A DNA stretch of 61,990 bases. It comes from an uncultured bacterium (GTDB lineage Bacteria > Verrucomicrobiota > Kiritimatiellia > RFP12 > UBA1067). Position 1 is the stretch's first letter. The number at the start of each line of letters is the position of its first letter. The position numbers were made by a program, and so were the translations under genes. The notes below the pieces were generated by a model. It worked only from the letters and a program-made list of their open reading frames with translations. It made no database searches and had not been told where the DNA came from. Positions 26,023 to 34,838 of this stretch are shown piece by piece. The DNA lies in contig CADCOC010000026.1 in assembly GCA_902802945.1 (NCBI GenBank), positions 1 to 61,990 of the forward strand, written 5' to 3'.

Positions 26023-26562
26023 TTATCCCTTCAGAACCGACTCGGGCGCGGACGCCGCGGTCAGACGGTTGAAAACTTCGTTGCCCGCGTCCGTCCCGAG
26101 GGCGGCGCGGCGGATGGAAATGGCGAGCCGGATCGCGTAGGTGAACGCGGCGGCGGTTGAAAGCGGGGAGGCGGCGGGCGTGAGCTCGCCGGCGGCATCC
26201 CAGCGCACCTGGTCGAGCAGGCGATCGCGCTTAGCGGGGTCCTTCTCCTGGAACGCGGCCGTGACCCGGTTCGTCCAGTAGAGGGCGCAGCCGGCGGCGG
26301 GACGGCGCCACTTGGCGGGGTCCTGTCCGGCGAGGCGCGCTCGCTCGGCGGCGGAAGCGTTGCGGAGCTGCGTCTCGAGGTCGCGCCACCGCTCGGCCAC
26401 GGGATGGGCGGAGGGCGCACACGCGAGGGCGGCCTCGATGCCCGCCGTCGTCTTCTCGCCGAGCTGCTCGCGGCAGGCGGCGAGGAAGCGCTCCATCGTG
26501 AGGGGTGCGGGACCGTCCAACGCGAGCGGCGGGAGTGAGGCGATGAGGTAGTCGGCTGCCAT
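26023..26562 (-). CDS. DUF2764-like V-ATPase-associated protein
   Basis: The 179-residue helical, Ala/Arg-rich protein begins MAADYLIASLPPL. The opening YLIASLPPL and its place between subunits E and A match the DUF2764-type gene of Bacteroidetes, Chlamydiae and PVC V-ATPase operons, thought to stand in for the C-type stalk subunit. The start at 26562 lies 4 bases after the subunit E stop. An upstream in-frame ATG at 26631 would overlap subunit E heavily and gives a non-conserved Arg/Ser extension. Confidence 0.7.
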   Translation of the reverse strand: MAADYLIASLPPLALDGPAPLTMERFLAACREQLGEKTTAGIEAALACAPSAHPVAERWRDLETQLRNASAAERARLAGQDPAKWRRPAAGCALYWTNRVTAAFQEKDPAKRDRLLDQVRWDAAGELTPAASPLSTAAAFTYAIRLAISIRRAALGTDAGNEVFNRLTAASAPESVLKG

Positions 26563-26566
26563 GGCC

Positions 26567-27142
26567 TTACTTGAGGAGCGCGGCGAGGTCAGAACGCAGG
26601 CGCTGCGCGAGAGCCTCGGAGATGGCGGCATCGGTGAAGTCGTGCTCCACGCGGCCGTTATCGAGTTTCACGGTGAAGCCGGTGCCGGTCATTTCGTCCG
26701 CCACCACCTTCACGCCGTTCTGTGCCTGCGCGGCGAGCTCGGCGCGCAGGGCGTCCACAAGTTTCGCGGATGTGGCGACTTCGGCGCCGCTGCCGGTGAC
26801 GAGCTCCTTGACGGCGGCCGCTGCGAGCGGCACCGCCTCGGTGGCGAGCGCGGCGGAGACGTCCTGCGCGAGCAGCTGCGTGAGCAACTTCGTGACGTCT
26901 TCCTTCACCTTCAACACGGTGTCCCGCGCGGCCTGGCTGATCGTCTCGCGGGCGCGCGCTGCGTATGCTTCGGCGTCCGCCTTACCTTTCGCCTCGGTGG
27001 CTGCGGCGTCTTCTTGCGCCTTCTTCACAAGCGCGTTCGCCTCTTCTTTCGCCTTCGCGACGATTGCGGCGGCTTCGGCGTTCGCCTTGTCGACGCCGTC
27101 GCGCTGGATTTTCTCCAGTAGTTGCTGTAGTTCTTCGGCCAT
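26567..27142 (-). CDS. atpE: V-type ATP synthase subunit E
   Basis: The 191-residue peripheral-stalk subunit has a long Ala/Lys/Glu-rich N-terminal helix (about residues 1-90, with EAAAIVAKAKEEANALVKKA) and a small C-terminal alpha/beta domain. This is the standard E-subunit shape. GGAGGAAC on the minus strand lies just before the ATG at 27142; an in-frame ATG further upstream (27175) is preceded by nothing useful. It is the first gene of the minus-strand unit. Confidence 0.88.
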   Translation of the reverse strand: MAEELQQLLEKIQRDGVDKANAEAAAIVAKAKEEANALVKKAQEDAAATEAKGKADAEAYAARARETISQAARDTVLKVKEDVTKLLTQLLAQDVSAALATEAVPLAAAAVKELVTGSGAEVATSAKLVDALRAELAAQAQNGVKVVADEMTGTGFTVKLDNGRVEHDFTDAAISEALAQRLRSDLAALLK

Positions 27143-27166
27143 AGTTCCTCCAGAAAAGAGGTGTAA

Positions 27167-27172
27167 AGTATA
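27167..27172 (-). promoter_or_regulatory. Minus-strand -10 (TATACT) of the V-ATPase genes
   Basis: The minus strand reads AATAATGTATACTTTACAC, with TATACT 25 bases before the subunit E ATG. No convincing -35 is visible. Confidence 0.45.
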
Positions 27173-27330
27173 CATTATTTTGGCCGGAAAGTCAAAGCGC
27201 CGTTTTTCAAAATTCTAGCGCGATGAGGCGTCGATGAGGCGGCAATGTGGCGGGTGGCAAGTGGCGTTTCCAGCTGGTGTCGCTGACTGAGGGGTGCCTG
27301 TTCGAGAAGTGTGTCGTATCCGAGGTCCCG

Positions 27331-27380
27331 TGACATTTTTTTTAATGTCAGTTGCAAGCAAAAATAACTTATGATAGAAT
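27331..27380 (+). promoter_or_regulatory. Inverted repeat and promoter of the HTH/SPFH cluster
   Basis: TGACATT (27331-27337) and AATGTCA (27344-27350) form a perfect 7-bp inverted repeat around six Ts. Immediately after it come TTGCAA (-35, 27352-27357), a 17-base spacer and TAGAAT (-10, 27375-27380), 43 bases before the HTH gene. The inverted repeat is a candidate operator for that protein. Confidence 0.55.
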
Positions 27381-27423
27381 AAACGCAACAGGCACAAATA
27401 GGATTAATGAAAAGAGTGTAGAA

Positions 27424-27753
27424 ATGACAAACGAATACAAGAGTCTTGAAGAGGTCGCCGAGATGTTGGGCGTGACCTATCAGTTGATTTATCGATTGGT
27501 TAGGTCAGGAGAGTTGCCAGCCGTTCGGCTTGGAAGGCTTTATCGCGTGTCCGGTTCCGATCTTGAACGTTATCTGGAGCGTAGCAAGCAGTCTACTGTC
27601 GGTGGCACATGCAGCGTTTGTGGAACCTTCTACCGTTCGCAGGATTCGCTTAAGAACTTCTGCACGGAGGATGGATGTGAAGAACCTATCTGCTTTGATT
27701 GCTGGACGCGGCTTGGAGTGCGGCGCTGTGCGAAACACGCGCAACAGCAGTGA
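27424..27753 (+). CDS. Excisionase-type HTH protein with cysteine-rich tail
   Basis: The 109-residue protein has an N-terminal MerR/excisionase-family helix-turn-helix (about 5-55): YKSLEEVAEMLGVTYQLIYR, then RSGELPAVRLGRLYRVSGSD. The C-terminal half is a zinc-finger-like Cys region (CSVCGTFYRSQDS, CTEDGCEEPICFDCW, CAKH). The combination suggests a DNA-binding regulator rather than a simple excisionase. It opens a co-directional gene cluster, ends 41 bases before the SPFH gene, and shares zinc-ribbon character with the two genes after it. Confidence 0.75.
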   Translation: MTNEYKSLEEVAEMLGVTYQLIYRLVRSGELPAVRLGRLYRVSGSDLERYLERSKQSTVGGTCSVCGTFYRSQDSLKNFCTEDGCEEPICFDCWTRLGVRRCAKHAQQQ

Positions 27754-27794
27754 TTCTAAAAAGGTCAATTAAAAAAACCTAAAGGAGTAACGAA

Positions 27795-29576
27795 ATGGGA
27801 TTCTTTTCAGACGAATGCATGGCTCTGATCGACAAGAACACGGGAGAGGCGCTTTCTGGAGCGGCACTGGAACAGGCACGGCGTGACCCCAAGTGGCCGC
27901 GCTGCGGACACAGCGTGTCGAAACGTGCCCGTTTCTGCAAGAAGTGCGGCAGCCCCGCGCCGGGCGGCTGGTGGAAATGTCCGAGCTGCAACAAGTGGAT
28001 CGGCAACGACGCTTACTTTTGTCCGCATTGCAACACGCCGCTCTATCCAGAGGATCGCGTGGCGATGGCAGGCGGTGTGTGGCGAAAGGAGCCGGAATAC
28101 TACGCCCAGCGCTTTGAGGTTGGCGACATCAAACGCGAACTCGTGCAGAAGCTGCAGGTGCAGGAGGGGACGGCTGCGATCCTCATGGATTCCGGCGCGG
28201 TGAGCGATGTTCTGTCGGCCGGTGCGCACGACATGGATTCTCTCTTGCGGCGCGTCAACTGGTTCGGAAATCCTCCGCCGCGGAGCGTAGTGCTCATCGA
28301 CGTGGGAGAGGTAATCGTGCCGCTGCACATAGAGGCTCTTCGTACGGCGGAGCATTTCCCGATCGAGTTTTTCGGCGAGGTGATTCTGCGTTTCAAGGGT
28401 GGGCAGGACGCGGCGCGTGCCTTCACGTCGAACGTGCTCAAGTCTGAGCGCGTGTGCGCCTTCTCCGACATCGCCACGCGGCTGGAACCCGTTATCCGGG
28501 GGCCTGTGGACGAGATGTGCACGATGTCGTCGCTGGACGACCTGGTACGCGACCCGGACCGCCGCATCCGCCTGCAGGAACGCATGACGGAGCGCATCAA
28601 GGAAGACCTTGACGCCTGCGGACTTGAGGTGGTGCGCGTGTCGTCCGCCGAATTCACCGGCGACGAGTATGAGGCATACGAGCAGAAGCTGGGCGAGGTG
28701 GACGTCCAGCGCCGCGAGGCCGAATACCGCGCTGCGTTGCGCAGGCTGGTGGACAAGGAGGATATGGACAAGTACAAGGACGCCGACGCACTCCGCGCCT
28801 ACAAGGAAAACATCGACCACGAGTACCGCGTCTCGCACGCCACGCGCGACCGCGAGTTTGAGCTGCTGAAGCGCGAATGGGCACACGACGACATCGTCTA
28901 CCAGCGGCTTCTGGAATTGGAAAACCAGGGGCACCAGCACGAACTGGCGGATCGCGAACAGGCTCACCAGCATGGGTTCGAAGATCGCCAGGTAGACCAC
29001 GACATCGCGACTGGAAGAAAGATGGACGAGTACGGTCGCGAAAAGAAGGTGGCGGACGCGCAGGCCGATACTACGGCGCAGGACCTCCATACGCAGCAGG
29101 ACATCAAGGACGCGCATGGTTGGCTTGGCGTGAGGGCCGAGAAGCAGCGGCTGAACCTGGAAGCCAAGGCTGCCGACGCCGCGCGGCGGAATGGGATGGA
29201 GATCGAGCAACTGCTGGCGGACATCGAGGATCCGCAGCAGCGCGAGCAGATGTTGAAACTATACCAGATGAAGCTACAGGCCGGCATGACGCCACAGCAG
29301 ATTCTGGCAACGCAGGGCAAGGACCACTACGGCCCGGAATACGAGCAGTTCGTCCAGAAGATGGCGGCCCTCTACAAGGACAATGCGGACAGAGGGGAGC
29401 GCGAGCTCGCCCGCATGTTGGCGGCGCTCCGCGTCAACATCTCGGGTAGTGTGTCCCAGGGCGTCAACTACAGCGCGAGTAGTACGCAGAGCAGCAACAA
29501 CACGAACCAGAACAGGACTGACGTGAGCAGCCATCACTCCTCGTGGCAGGACCTGAACCTTCCGCAGCAATCGTAG
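27795..29576 (+). CDS. Zinc-ribbon SPFH/band-7 domain protein with long coiled coil
   Basis: The 593-residue protein has two N-terminal zinc ribbons (RCGHSVSKRARFCKKCG and KCPSCN with YFCPHCN, about residues 36-80). An SPFH-like domain follows (about 100-300: KLQVQEGTAAILMDSGAVSD, PLHIEALRTAEHFPIEFFGE). A charged coiled coil comes next (about 300-480), then a Ser/Asn-rich tail. No transmembrane helix is visible. SPFH proteins build oligomeric rings or scaffolds on membranes. AGGAG precedes the ATG. The FHA gene follows after 11 bases and the pair shares the ribbon design, so they probably act together. Confidence 0.78.
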   Translation: MGFFSDECMALIDKNTGEALSGAALEQARRDPKWPRCGHSVSKRARFCKKCGSPAPGGWWKCPSCNKWIGNDAYFCPHCNTPLYPEDRVAMAGGVWRKEPEYYAQRFEVGDIKRELVQKLQVQEGTAAILMDSGAVSDVLSAGAHDMDSLLRRVNWFGNPPPRSVVLIDVGEVIVPLHIEALRTAEHFPIEFFGEVILRFKGGQDAARAFTSNVLKSERVCAFSDIATRLEPVIRGPVDEMCTMSSLDDLVRDPDRRIRLQERMTERIKEDLDACGLEVVRVSSAEFTGDEYEAYEQKLGEVDVQRREAEYRAALRRLVDKEDMDKYKDADALRAYKENIDHEYRVSHATRDREFELLKREWAHDDIVYQRLLELENQGHQHELADREQAHQHGFEDRQVDHDIATGRKMDEYGREKKVADAQADTTAQDLHTQQDIKDAHGWLGVRAEKQRLNLEAKAADAARRNGMEIEQLLADIEDPQQREQMLKLYQMKLQAGMTPQQILATQGKDHYGPEYEQFVQKMAALYKDNADRGERELARMLAALRVNISGSVSQGVNYSASSTQSSNNTNQNRTDVSSHHSSWQDLNLPQQS

Positions 29577-29587
29577 GCTTGGCAGAG

Positions 29588-30958
29588 ATGCGCGTGAATT
29601 GTCCATCTTGTGGCAGGCAGACGCCCCCCGGTCGCTTCTGCGAACGGTGCGGCAAGCCATTGCCCACGGCCACGCAGGAGTCGTGCGAACAGGTCGCAGC
29701 AGTGCCGCCGCCGGTACGGTCGCCCGCGCCGCCGGTACTGTCACCCGCGCCGCCGGTGCCGCGCGCGCCGACCGCACCTTCGTTGGAGATGGACACGTTC
29801 TGCATCCTCTTCGAAAGCCTGCCTGGATTTCTGCGCTTCCGCCTTAATCCCGGGACGACAGTAGAGAACGTGTCAATCTCACTCGATAATCCGCTGACGG
29901 GCGCCAGGGCTGATAGCCGGACGGTGCAGCATCTCCAGGGCACGCGTGAAATCACCGTGCAGTTGCCTGGACTGGACGCTGGGGCGTTCGTGTGGTACCT
30001 TACTCTTACTTACGAGGTTGCGGGACGCAAGCACCGCATGGAAGGCGACGTGCAGATGGTGGTGGTGCGTCCGCGCGAGGCGCAGAAGGCCGCGGATCAG
30101 CTCACCGTCACGATCACTAACAACATCAACAACGGCAACGCATCGGACGTACACGTGTCGCAGCAGGCCGTTGATGAACTGTCCAAGCTTGCGACGGCGG
30201 AGAACCCGTTCGAGGAACTGCGCCGGATCGTGCTGAGCGGGAAGCGCGTCTGGGCTGCAGTGCCGCTTGACGAAGGTGGCGCGCAGCCAACTCTGCCGAC
30301 GCAGCCGCTGGCGGCGCAGTGCGACGCAATCACGCTCAACTTGGGAATGACGCGCGTCCGCTTCTTTGCCAACCGCATGGTCCGGCTCGGTCGCCAGCGC
30401 GAGGTAAACGACATTGCACTGCGCCCGCCGGAAGGCAAGCCCAGCATCCCGTACCTGTCGATGAGCAAGGCGCACTGCTGCTTTGAGCATCAAGGCGACA
30501 GGGCGATCATCTACGACGGGCAGTTCGACGCGGCTCACGTCGTTAAGCCGTCTTCGTATGGCACATTTTGGAACGGGAGGCGGATACAGTCGTCTCTTGC
30601 ACTTGCGGCGGGCGACGAGGGCGAACTTTCGTTTTCAGGGGCTGGAGATGGCTTTGTGTCGCTGGGGGCGCGTGCGTGCCGCCCTGTCCGCGCGTGCGCC
30701 ACGTGTCCGCACGCCAACCGCACGTGGTGCGGCGACGGGCGGCGCCCAGCGCTGATGCTGACTCGCCGCGACGGCGTAGCCGAGCGGTTCGTCGCACTGT
30801 GGAGCTGCTTCCCGCTGGAGGAGGCCGATCCGTCGTTCGAGGGCGTGGTGATCTTCCGCAAGGACGGCGGATTCGCCTGGCGTCGCGGCCGCCGGTGCGG
30901 GTGGCTAGTGCCGGGCGATACGCTGGAAACTGATTTCGGTCAGGTCAAAGTCAGTTAA
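29588..30958 (+). CDS. Zinc-ribbon FHA-domain protein
   Basis: The 456-residue protein has an N-terminal zinc ribbon (CPSCGRQTPPGRFCERCG) and then a Pro-rich linker with repeated SPAPPV units. A beta-rich middle domain follows (about 75-165), then an FHA domain (about 255-350: RLGRQREVNDIAL, SMSKAHCCFEHQG, YGTFWNGRRI) with the Arg, Ser-x-x-His and Asn of phosphothreonine binders. A Cys-rich tail (CRPVRACATCPHANRTWC) ends it. The FHA domain implies recognition of a phosphorylated partner. The ATG at 29588 is chosen because an upstream in-frame start adds residues that overlap the SPFH gene. Confidence 0.78.
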   Translation: MRVNCPSCGRQTPPGRFCERCGKPLPTATQESCEQVAAVPPPVRSPAPPVLSPAPPVPRAPTAPSLEMDTFCILFESLPGFLRFRLNPGTTVENVSISLDNPLTGARADSRTVQHLQGTREITVQLPGLDAGAFVWYLTLTYEVAGRKHRMEGDVQMVVVRPREAQKAADQLTVTITNNINNGNASDVHVSQQAVDELSKLATAENPFEELRRIVLSGKRVWAAVPLDEGGAQPTLPTQPLAAQCDAITLNLGMTRVRFFANRMVRLGRQREVNDIALRPPEGKPSIPYLSMSKAHCCFEHQGDRAIIYDGQFDAAHVVKPSSYGTFWNGRRIQSSLALAAGDEGELSFSGAGDGFVSLGARACRPVRACATCPHANRTWCGDGRRPALMLTRRDGVAERFVALWSCFPLEEADPSFEGVVIFRKDGGFAWRRGRRCGWLVPGDTLETDFGQVKVS

Positions 30959-31034
30959 AGTTAGAGGAACCATAGAGTGTGGCGGACGCCAACACCATAA
31001 AAAGAAAACATTTCACCAGAAAAGGAGAACAACA

Positions 31035-32255
31035 ATGAAAACACTGAAACCATTGGTTCTGTGCGCGGCAACGGCGCTTTCGCTGACGCTGAGTGCGGAA
31101 ACATCGCGTAGCATTTCCTACGCCATGGAGGACGCCGCCTTCCAGGCCGTCACGCGCCTGAATGCGGATGCACGTGTAGCGCATGTTAAGCGCATAGCCT
31201 TCGTGAGGCTCGCACTGCCAAAGCCGGCGCTGGCTTTCAAGATAGATACGGCCGAATCCCAGACGTTCGAGGCGGCCCTGCTCTCAGTTCCTTCGAAGTT
31301 CCAGTTCGTGGTCCACAGTTCGCACGATTCGGACTGGACGGAGATTGACCGAATCTTCGATCAGGCCGAGGATTTTGAGAGCTGGGATCCGTCCACCTGC
31401 CCCGCATTGAAAAACCTCAATCTCGCCGACACGCTGCTTCTGGCCAAGATCATCGACGGGACAATGAACGAAAAGACGGGGAAGGCGACGATCCGCATCT
31501 CTCTGCGTCTCATAGAGGTGGCCACTGCGCGTGTCCTTTGGGGAGGGAACGTGGAGGGCCTCTGGCAAGACGCAGGTCCCGAGAACCAGCAGATGACGCT
31601 TGAGGCGCGCCGCACGTTCGAGGCGGCGGCAAAGGACGCCGTGGCGAAACTCCCCGCGTCACTGGATGGCTATGGCGTGTTTCTGCTGCCATTCGACGGT
31701 CTGGCAGGACGCGCAATGACGCAGGTATTCCTCAACGCACTGACCGCCGCCGGAAGGCAGGAAAAGATTTCCGTCTACGACCTGCCTAACGGCAATGTGG
31801 CCGACCGTCAGCTTGCGCGTTTCCTGCGTGAACGTGCCGGAACGAACCAGGTGCTTGACGAGTCGATCCTCAAGAAGGTGGAAACGCACGCCAAGACAGA
31901 CGGAAAGAAACTCGCCATCCTTACCGGAATGGTGACCGTGAGCAACGTCGAGCCCAAGACGCTCGTCGATCCCACCGGGTTTCTGGACGCCATTACCGCG
32001 TCCCGCACGTCGGCCAAGGCTAATCCCGTCCGCTTCAACATTATCGCGGACTTCAAGTTCCGCGACATCAACGACCGCTTCAAGGTGCTGGCGGCGGTCA
32101 ACGGCGAGGGCGAGTACGTGCGCGACATAAGTCAGGAGGTCGGCGACCAGTTCAAGTCGTTCATCACCGCGCGCAACGTGTTCATCCTCGTCGGGTGCGT
32201 GCTGGGGCTCATCATCCTGTTCCTCATCATCGGCCGCATGACGCGCGTGCGCTGA
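31035..32255 (+). CDS. Exported protein with CsgG/LpoB-like halves and C-terminal membrane anchor
   Basis: The 406-residue protein has a signal peptide (cleaved near TLSAE) and a C-terminal helix, FILVGCVLGLIILFLIIG, followed by a basic end, so it is probably anchored in the inner membrane with its body in the periplasm. The segment LADTLLLAKIIDGTMNEKTG, with ISLRLIEVATARVLWGGNVE, has the pattern of CsgG/LpoB-type periplasmic proteins. A second, weaker copy of that pattern seems to lie between about 210 and 370. AAAGGAG precedes the ATG. Confidence 0.6.
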   Translation: MKTLKPLVLCAATALSLTLSAETSRSISYAMEDAAFQAVTRLNADARVAHVKRIAFVRLALPKPALAFKIDTAESQTFEAALLSVPSKFQFVVHSSHDSDWTEIDRIFDQAEDFESWDPSTCPALKNLNLADTLLLAKIIDGTMNEKTGKATIRISLRLIEVATARVLWGGNVEGLWQDAGPENQQMTLEARRTFEAAAKDAVAKLPASLDGYGVFLLPFDGLAGRAMTQVFLNALTAAGRQEKISVYDLPNGNVADRQLARFLRERAGTNQVLDESILKKVETHAKTDGKKLAILTGMVTVSNVEPKTLVDPTGFLDAITASRTSAKANPVRFNIIADFKFRDINDRFKVLAAVNGEGEYVRDISQEVGDQFKSFITARNVFILVGCVLGLIILFLIIGRMTRVR

Positions 32256-32296
32256 AAAAGCCAGTATCGACCAATGAACTTAGCAAGGAGAAAACC

Positions 32297-33160
32297 ATGA
32301 AAAAGATTCTGATTGCTTCATTGTCAGCCGCCGCTTTTGCGGGGTGCGTGACGTCGTACAACGAGCCGCCGCCCCCGCAGCAGCCGCGGACGATTCCACA
32401 GGAAAACGTGAGAATTGACGCTCCCAAGGTGAGCGTGCCGACGGCGCCGCAACAGGTCGTCACGCCTCCGGCTGCCCCGCAGGCTCGGAAGGTCGCCAGT
32501 TGGGCTGAAAAGCCGCTGCGAGTGCTCGTGAGCCTGGACGACGGTCAGGCGGCCGAGAGTCCGTCAACCTATAAGCGTACCATCCAGACAAATCTGGAAG
32601 GGGGGCTGGCGCGCACCGGCTACCGCGTGGTCTACGCGAAGCCGGCCGAGATACTCGTCTACGGCACACTGCGCGCACGCAAGGTCAATACCCGCGGAAC
32701 GCGCGTAGCCTGGACCGGCGAGGCCGACATGGAGGTCACCCGCGCGCCCGAGGTGAACGTCATCAACGGGCAGAAGATGGTGGACGTCGTCGCCAAGCGC
32801 CGCTTCGACGCGAAGAGCGGCGACGCGCGAACGGACCCCGACGCCCAGAAAATCCTTGGCGACCGTCTGGCCAGCAGCCTGACGGGCTTCGCGCAGGACG
32901 GCGTTCGCAAAGTGGGCGGCACGATGCGCAGCTGCTCGCTCACCGTTGCCAACGCCTGGCAGCCTCAGGACGCGCCCGGCTATCCGACGCTCTTCACGCA
33001 GCGCGTCTCGGCCATGCCCGGCGTGTATGCCTGCTCAATCATCACCACGGACAACGCTGCGCGTTGCTTCTCCGCGGAAGTCATCTATGACTCCGCCGCC
33101 TACCCGGACGGTTTCATAAACCGTCTTTACCTCGACCCCGAACTGAGGATCGTCCGCTGA
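32297..33160 (+). CDS. Lipoprotein of unknown function
   Basis: The 287-residue protein has a clear lipoprotein signal (MKKILIASLSAAAFAGC). The Pro/Gln-rich segment after the Cys is probably a periplasmic spacer. The body (about 70-287) was not recognised; RVLVSLDDGQ, VYAKPAEILVYGTLRARKV and KRRFDAKSGDARTDPDAQK suggest an alpha/beta fold of the LpoB/CsgG kind. CAAGGAG precedes the ATG at 32297. Confidence 0.65.
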   Translation: MKKILIASLSAAAFAGCVTSYNEPPPPQQPRTIPQENVRIDAPKVSVPTAPQQVVTPPAAPQARKVASWAEKPLRVLVSLDDGQAAESPSTYKRTIQTNLEGGLARTGYRVVYAKPAEILVYGTLRARKVNTRGTRVAWTGEADMEVTRAPEVNVINGQKMVDVVAKRRFDAKSGDARTDPDAQKILGDRLASSLTGFAQDGVRKVGGTMRSCSLTVANAWQPQDAPGYPTLFTQRVSAMPGVYACSIITTDNAARCFSAEVIYDSAAYPDGFINRLYLDPELRIVR

Positions 33161-33198
33161 CGGCGCGACGGCCATTGAACAAAGAAAGGAATCATGCC

Positions 33199-33732
33199 AT
33201 GAAGAAGTTGATAGCCGTTTCATTGCTGTTGGGCGCGTGTGCGTCCTTTGCCCAGCCGCGCAGCGTAGTGCGCCCTGGCGACCCCGGCCTCGTGCGCGAG
33301 GCGCCGCCACCGCCGCTCGTCCAGCCGCACCCTGACCGTCCGGCACCTCCCGGCCCATTGCATTTCCGCACGCCGTTCGCCGTGAATTTCCTCGGGCTTT
33401 CGTTCCCGTGGGACGAGCCGCTTGAGATATACGGACTTCGCCTCAATCTGACAGTGCCGTTCGCCTCTGCCGGACACGACATCGTATACGGCTTCGACAT
33501 CGGGCTTTCCGGCGAGACGGTCCATGACGTTGGCGGCCTCGCGGTGAACGTGTTCGACAACATTTCTGAGTCGTTCACCGGAGTGGAGGTCGCCCTCGTG
33601 AATTCGGTGACCGAGCTGCACGGACTGCAGATCGGCCTCTTCAACCAGGCGAAGGGCGGGCGCGGACTCCAGATCGGCCTGTGGAACCAGTCCGATTTCC
33701 TAAGCTGTCCGATCATCGGCATCGCTCGCTGA
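33199..33732 (+). CDS. LA_2272-type surface repeat protein
   Basis: The 177-residue exported protein starts MKKLIAVSLLLGACASFAQP, which may be a lipoprotein signal (LLGAC) or a classic one. The body contains repeated GLxIGLxN units: GLQIGLFNQAKGGRGLQIGL and GLSGETVHDVGGLAVNVFDN. This pattern characterises the LA_2272/LA_2273 family of surface repeat proteins. AAAGGAA precedes the ATG. It lies between the envelope lipoprotein and the two metalloproteases. Confidence 0.7.
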   Translation: MKKLIAVSLLLGACASFAQPRSVVRPGDPGLVREAPPPPLVQPHPDRPAPPGPLHFRTPFAVNFLGLSFPWDEPLEIYGLRLNLTVPFASAGHDIVYGFDIGLSGETVHDVGGLAVNVFDNISESFTGVEVALVNSVTELHGLQIGLFNQAKGGRGLQIGLWNQSDFLSCPIIGIAR

Positions 33733-33761
33733 TTTTCGGTGTTCTCGGAAAGGCATGACGC

Positions 33762-34814
33762 ATGAACAGGAAAGAGGAACTCCAGCGCCTTCATAGGCAA
33801 AGCCTCGAGGCGAACGGACACGGCAATCCGCAGCGTGCGCTGCGTGACGGCGTACCGCCATCCCGGCGGCGCGGCGGCGGTTGGCTGTTGATCGTCGCCC
33901 TGCTGGTCGCGGCGGGCGTCGGCGGATGGTTCGCGCGCAAACCCGTAATGGAATGGTTGGGGCGGCCAGCGGACTCGCCCGTGCCGTCCGCTGGCGCACC
34001 TTCCGTAGGTGAAAAGTTGGCCAAGGATGGCGCGGTGAAGGTCTCGCCCGCGCAGATCAAGTCGTACATCACGCCGTCCGATGCCGAAATGGAGCAGCTC
34101 TATCGCTACGTAGTCACCGCGCCGTTCGTGGCCGAGAATCTCCAGTACAGCGAACGGCTGAAGGGGATTCCATTCGTATACATCGCCACCAACGACGTGG
34201 TGAACGCCGCAGCCGGTCGTAGATTCGTCAAGAAGGGCGACGAAAAGGGCATCGCCTTCCACACGGTGTTCTTCGGCGGTGCAGCGCGCTACGCCCGGCT
34301 TGTTGGTCTTGCGGCGGCGCTCCAGGAAGCGGGGCACAAGGACATGCTCAAGAAGTTTATCGCCGCCATGCCGCGCAGTTTCTGTTCGCGCTGTGCGGAG
34401 GACGACTGCATTGCGTTCATCTCCGCAAACGGGCTCGCTCCCGCCATCGTGGACGAGAAGATACGCCAGAAGGCCGTGTCGTATTCGTCAGGCACGATCG
34501 TGAGCGTGCTCGCGCACGAGTGCGGACACCATTCTCTCGGACATCTCCTTGCGTTCAGGGAGAAGAAGAATCTCGAAATCGACCGCAACGAGGAACGCGA
34601 GGCCGACTCATTTGCGTCGTCGGTGATCAGTGCAAGCCCGTTTGGCGAATATATTTTCGCCGGTACGCTCTTCTGGCACTACGCCATGGCCATGCAGAGT
34701 GACGCAGACTCCGACCTCGCGAGCAACCACCCGCTCTCCCGCGAGCGGTTCGAGAACTTCGTGCGCTCCAATTCCGAAAAGGCCGCCGCGATGGGCATCA
34801 CGCTGACGAAGTAG
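33762..34814 (+). CDS. Membrane-anchored HExxH metalloprotease (M48-like), copy 1
   Basis: The 350-residue protein has a short basic N-terminus, one transmembrane helix (GGGWLLIVALLVAAGVGGWF, about 42-61), a linker, then a zinc protease domain. The zinc site is LAHECGHHSLGH (His252-Glu253, His256), followed by NEEREADSFASS, which should supply the third ligand as in M48 peptidases. The C-terminal ASPFGEYIFAGTLFWHY block is nearly repeated in the next gene. The active site probably faces the periplasm, by the orientation expected from the basic N-terminus. Substrate unknown. Confidence 0.78.
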   Translation: MNRKEELQRLHRQSLEANGHGNPQRALRDGVPPSRRRGGGWLLIVALLVAAGVGGWFARKPVMEWLGRPADSPVPSAGAPSVGEKLAKDGAVKVSPAQIKSYITPSDAEMEQLYRYVVTAPFVAENLQYSERLKGIPFVYIATNDVVNAAAGRRFVKKGDEKGIAFHTVFFGGAARYARLVGLAAALQEAGHKDMLKKFIAAMPRSFCSRCAEDDCIAFISANGLAPAIVDEKIRQKAVSYSSGTIVSVLAHECGHHSLGHLLAFREKKNLEIDRNEEREADSFASSVISASPFGEYIFAGTLFWHYAMAMQSDADSDLASNHPLSRERFENFVRSNSEKAAAMGITLTK

Positions 34815-34838
34815 GTCGGTGTTGGGAGGAATGCGCAA

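Noticed and set aside
27331..27350. TGACATT inverted repeat with six Ts as a terminator for upstream genes
   Set aside because: The genes to the left point away from it, the Ts are in the loop rather than after the stem, and a promoter begins two bases later. An operator fits better.
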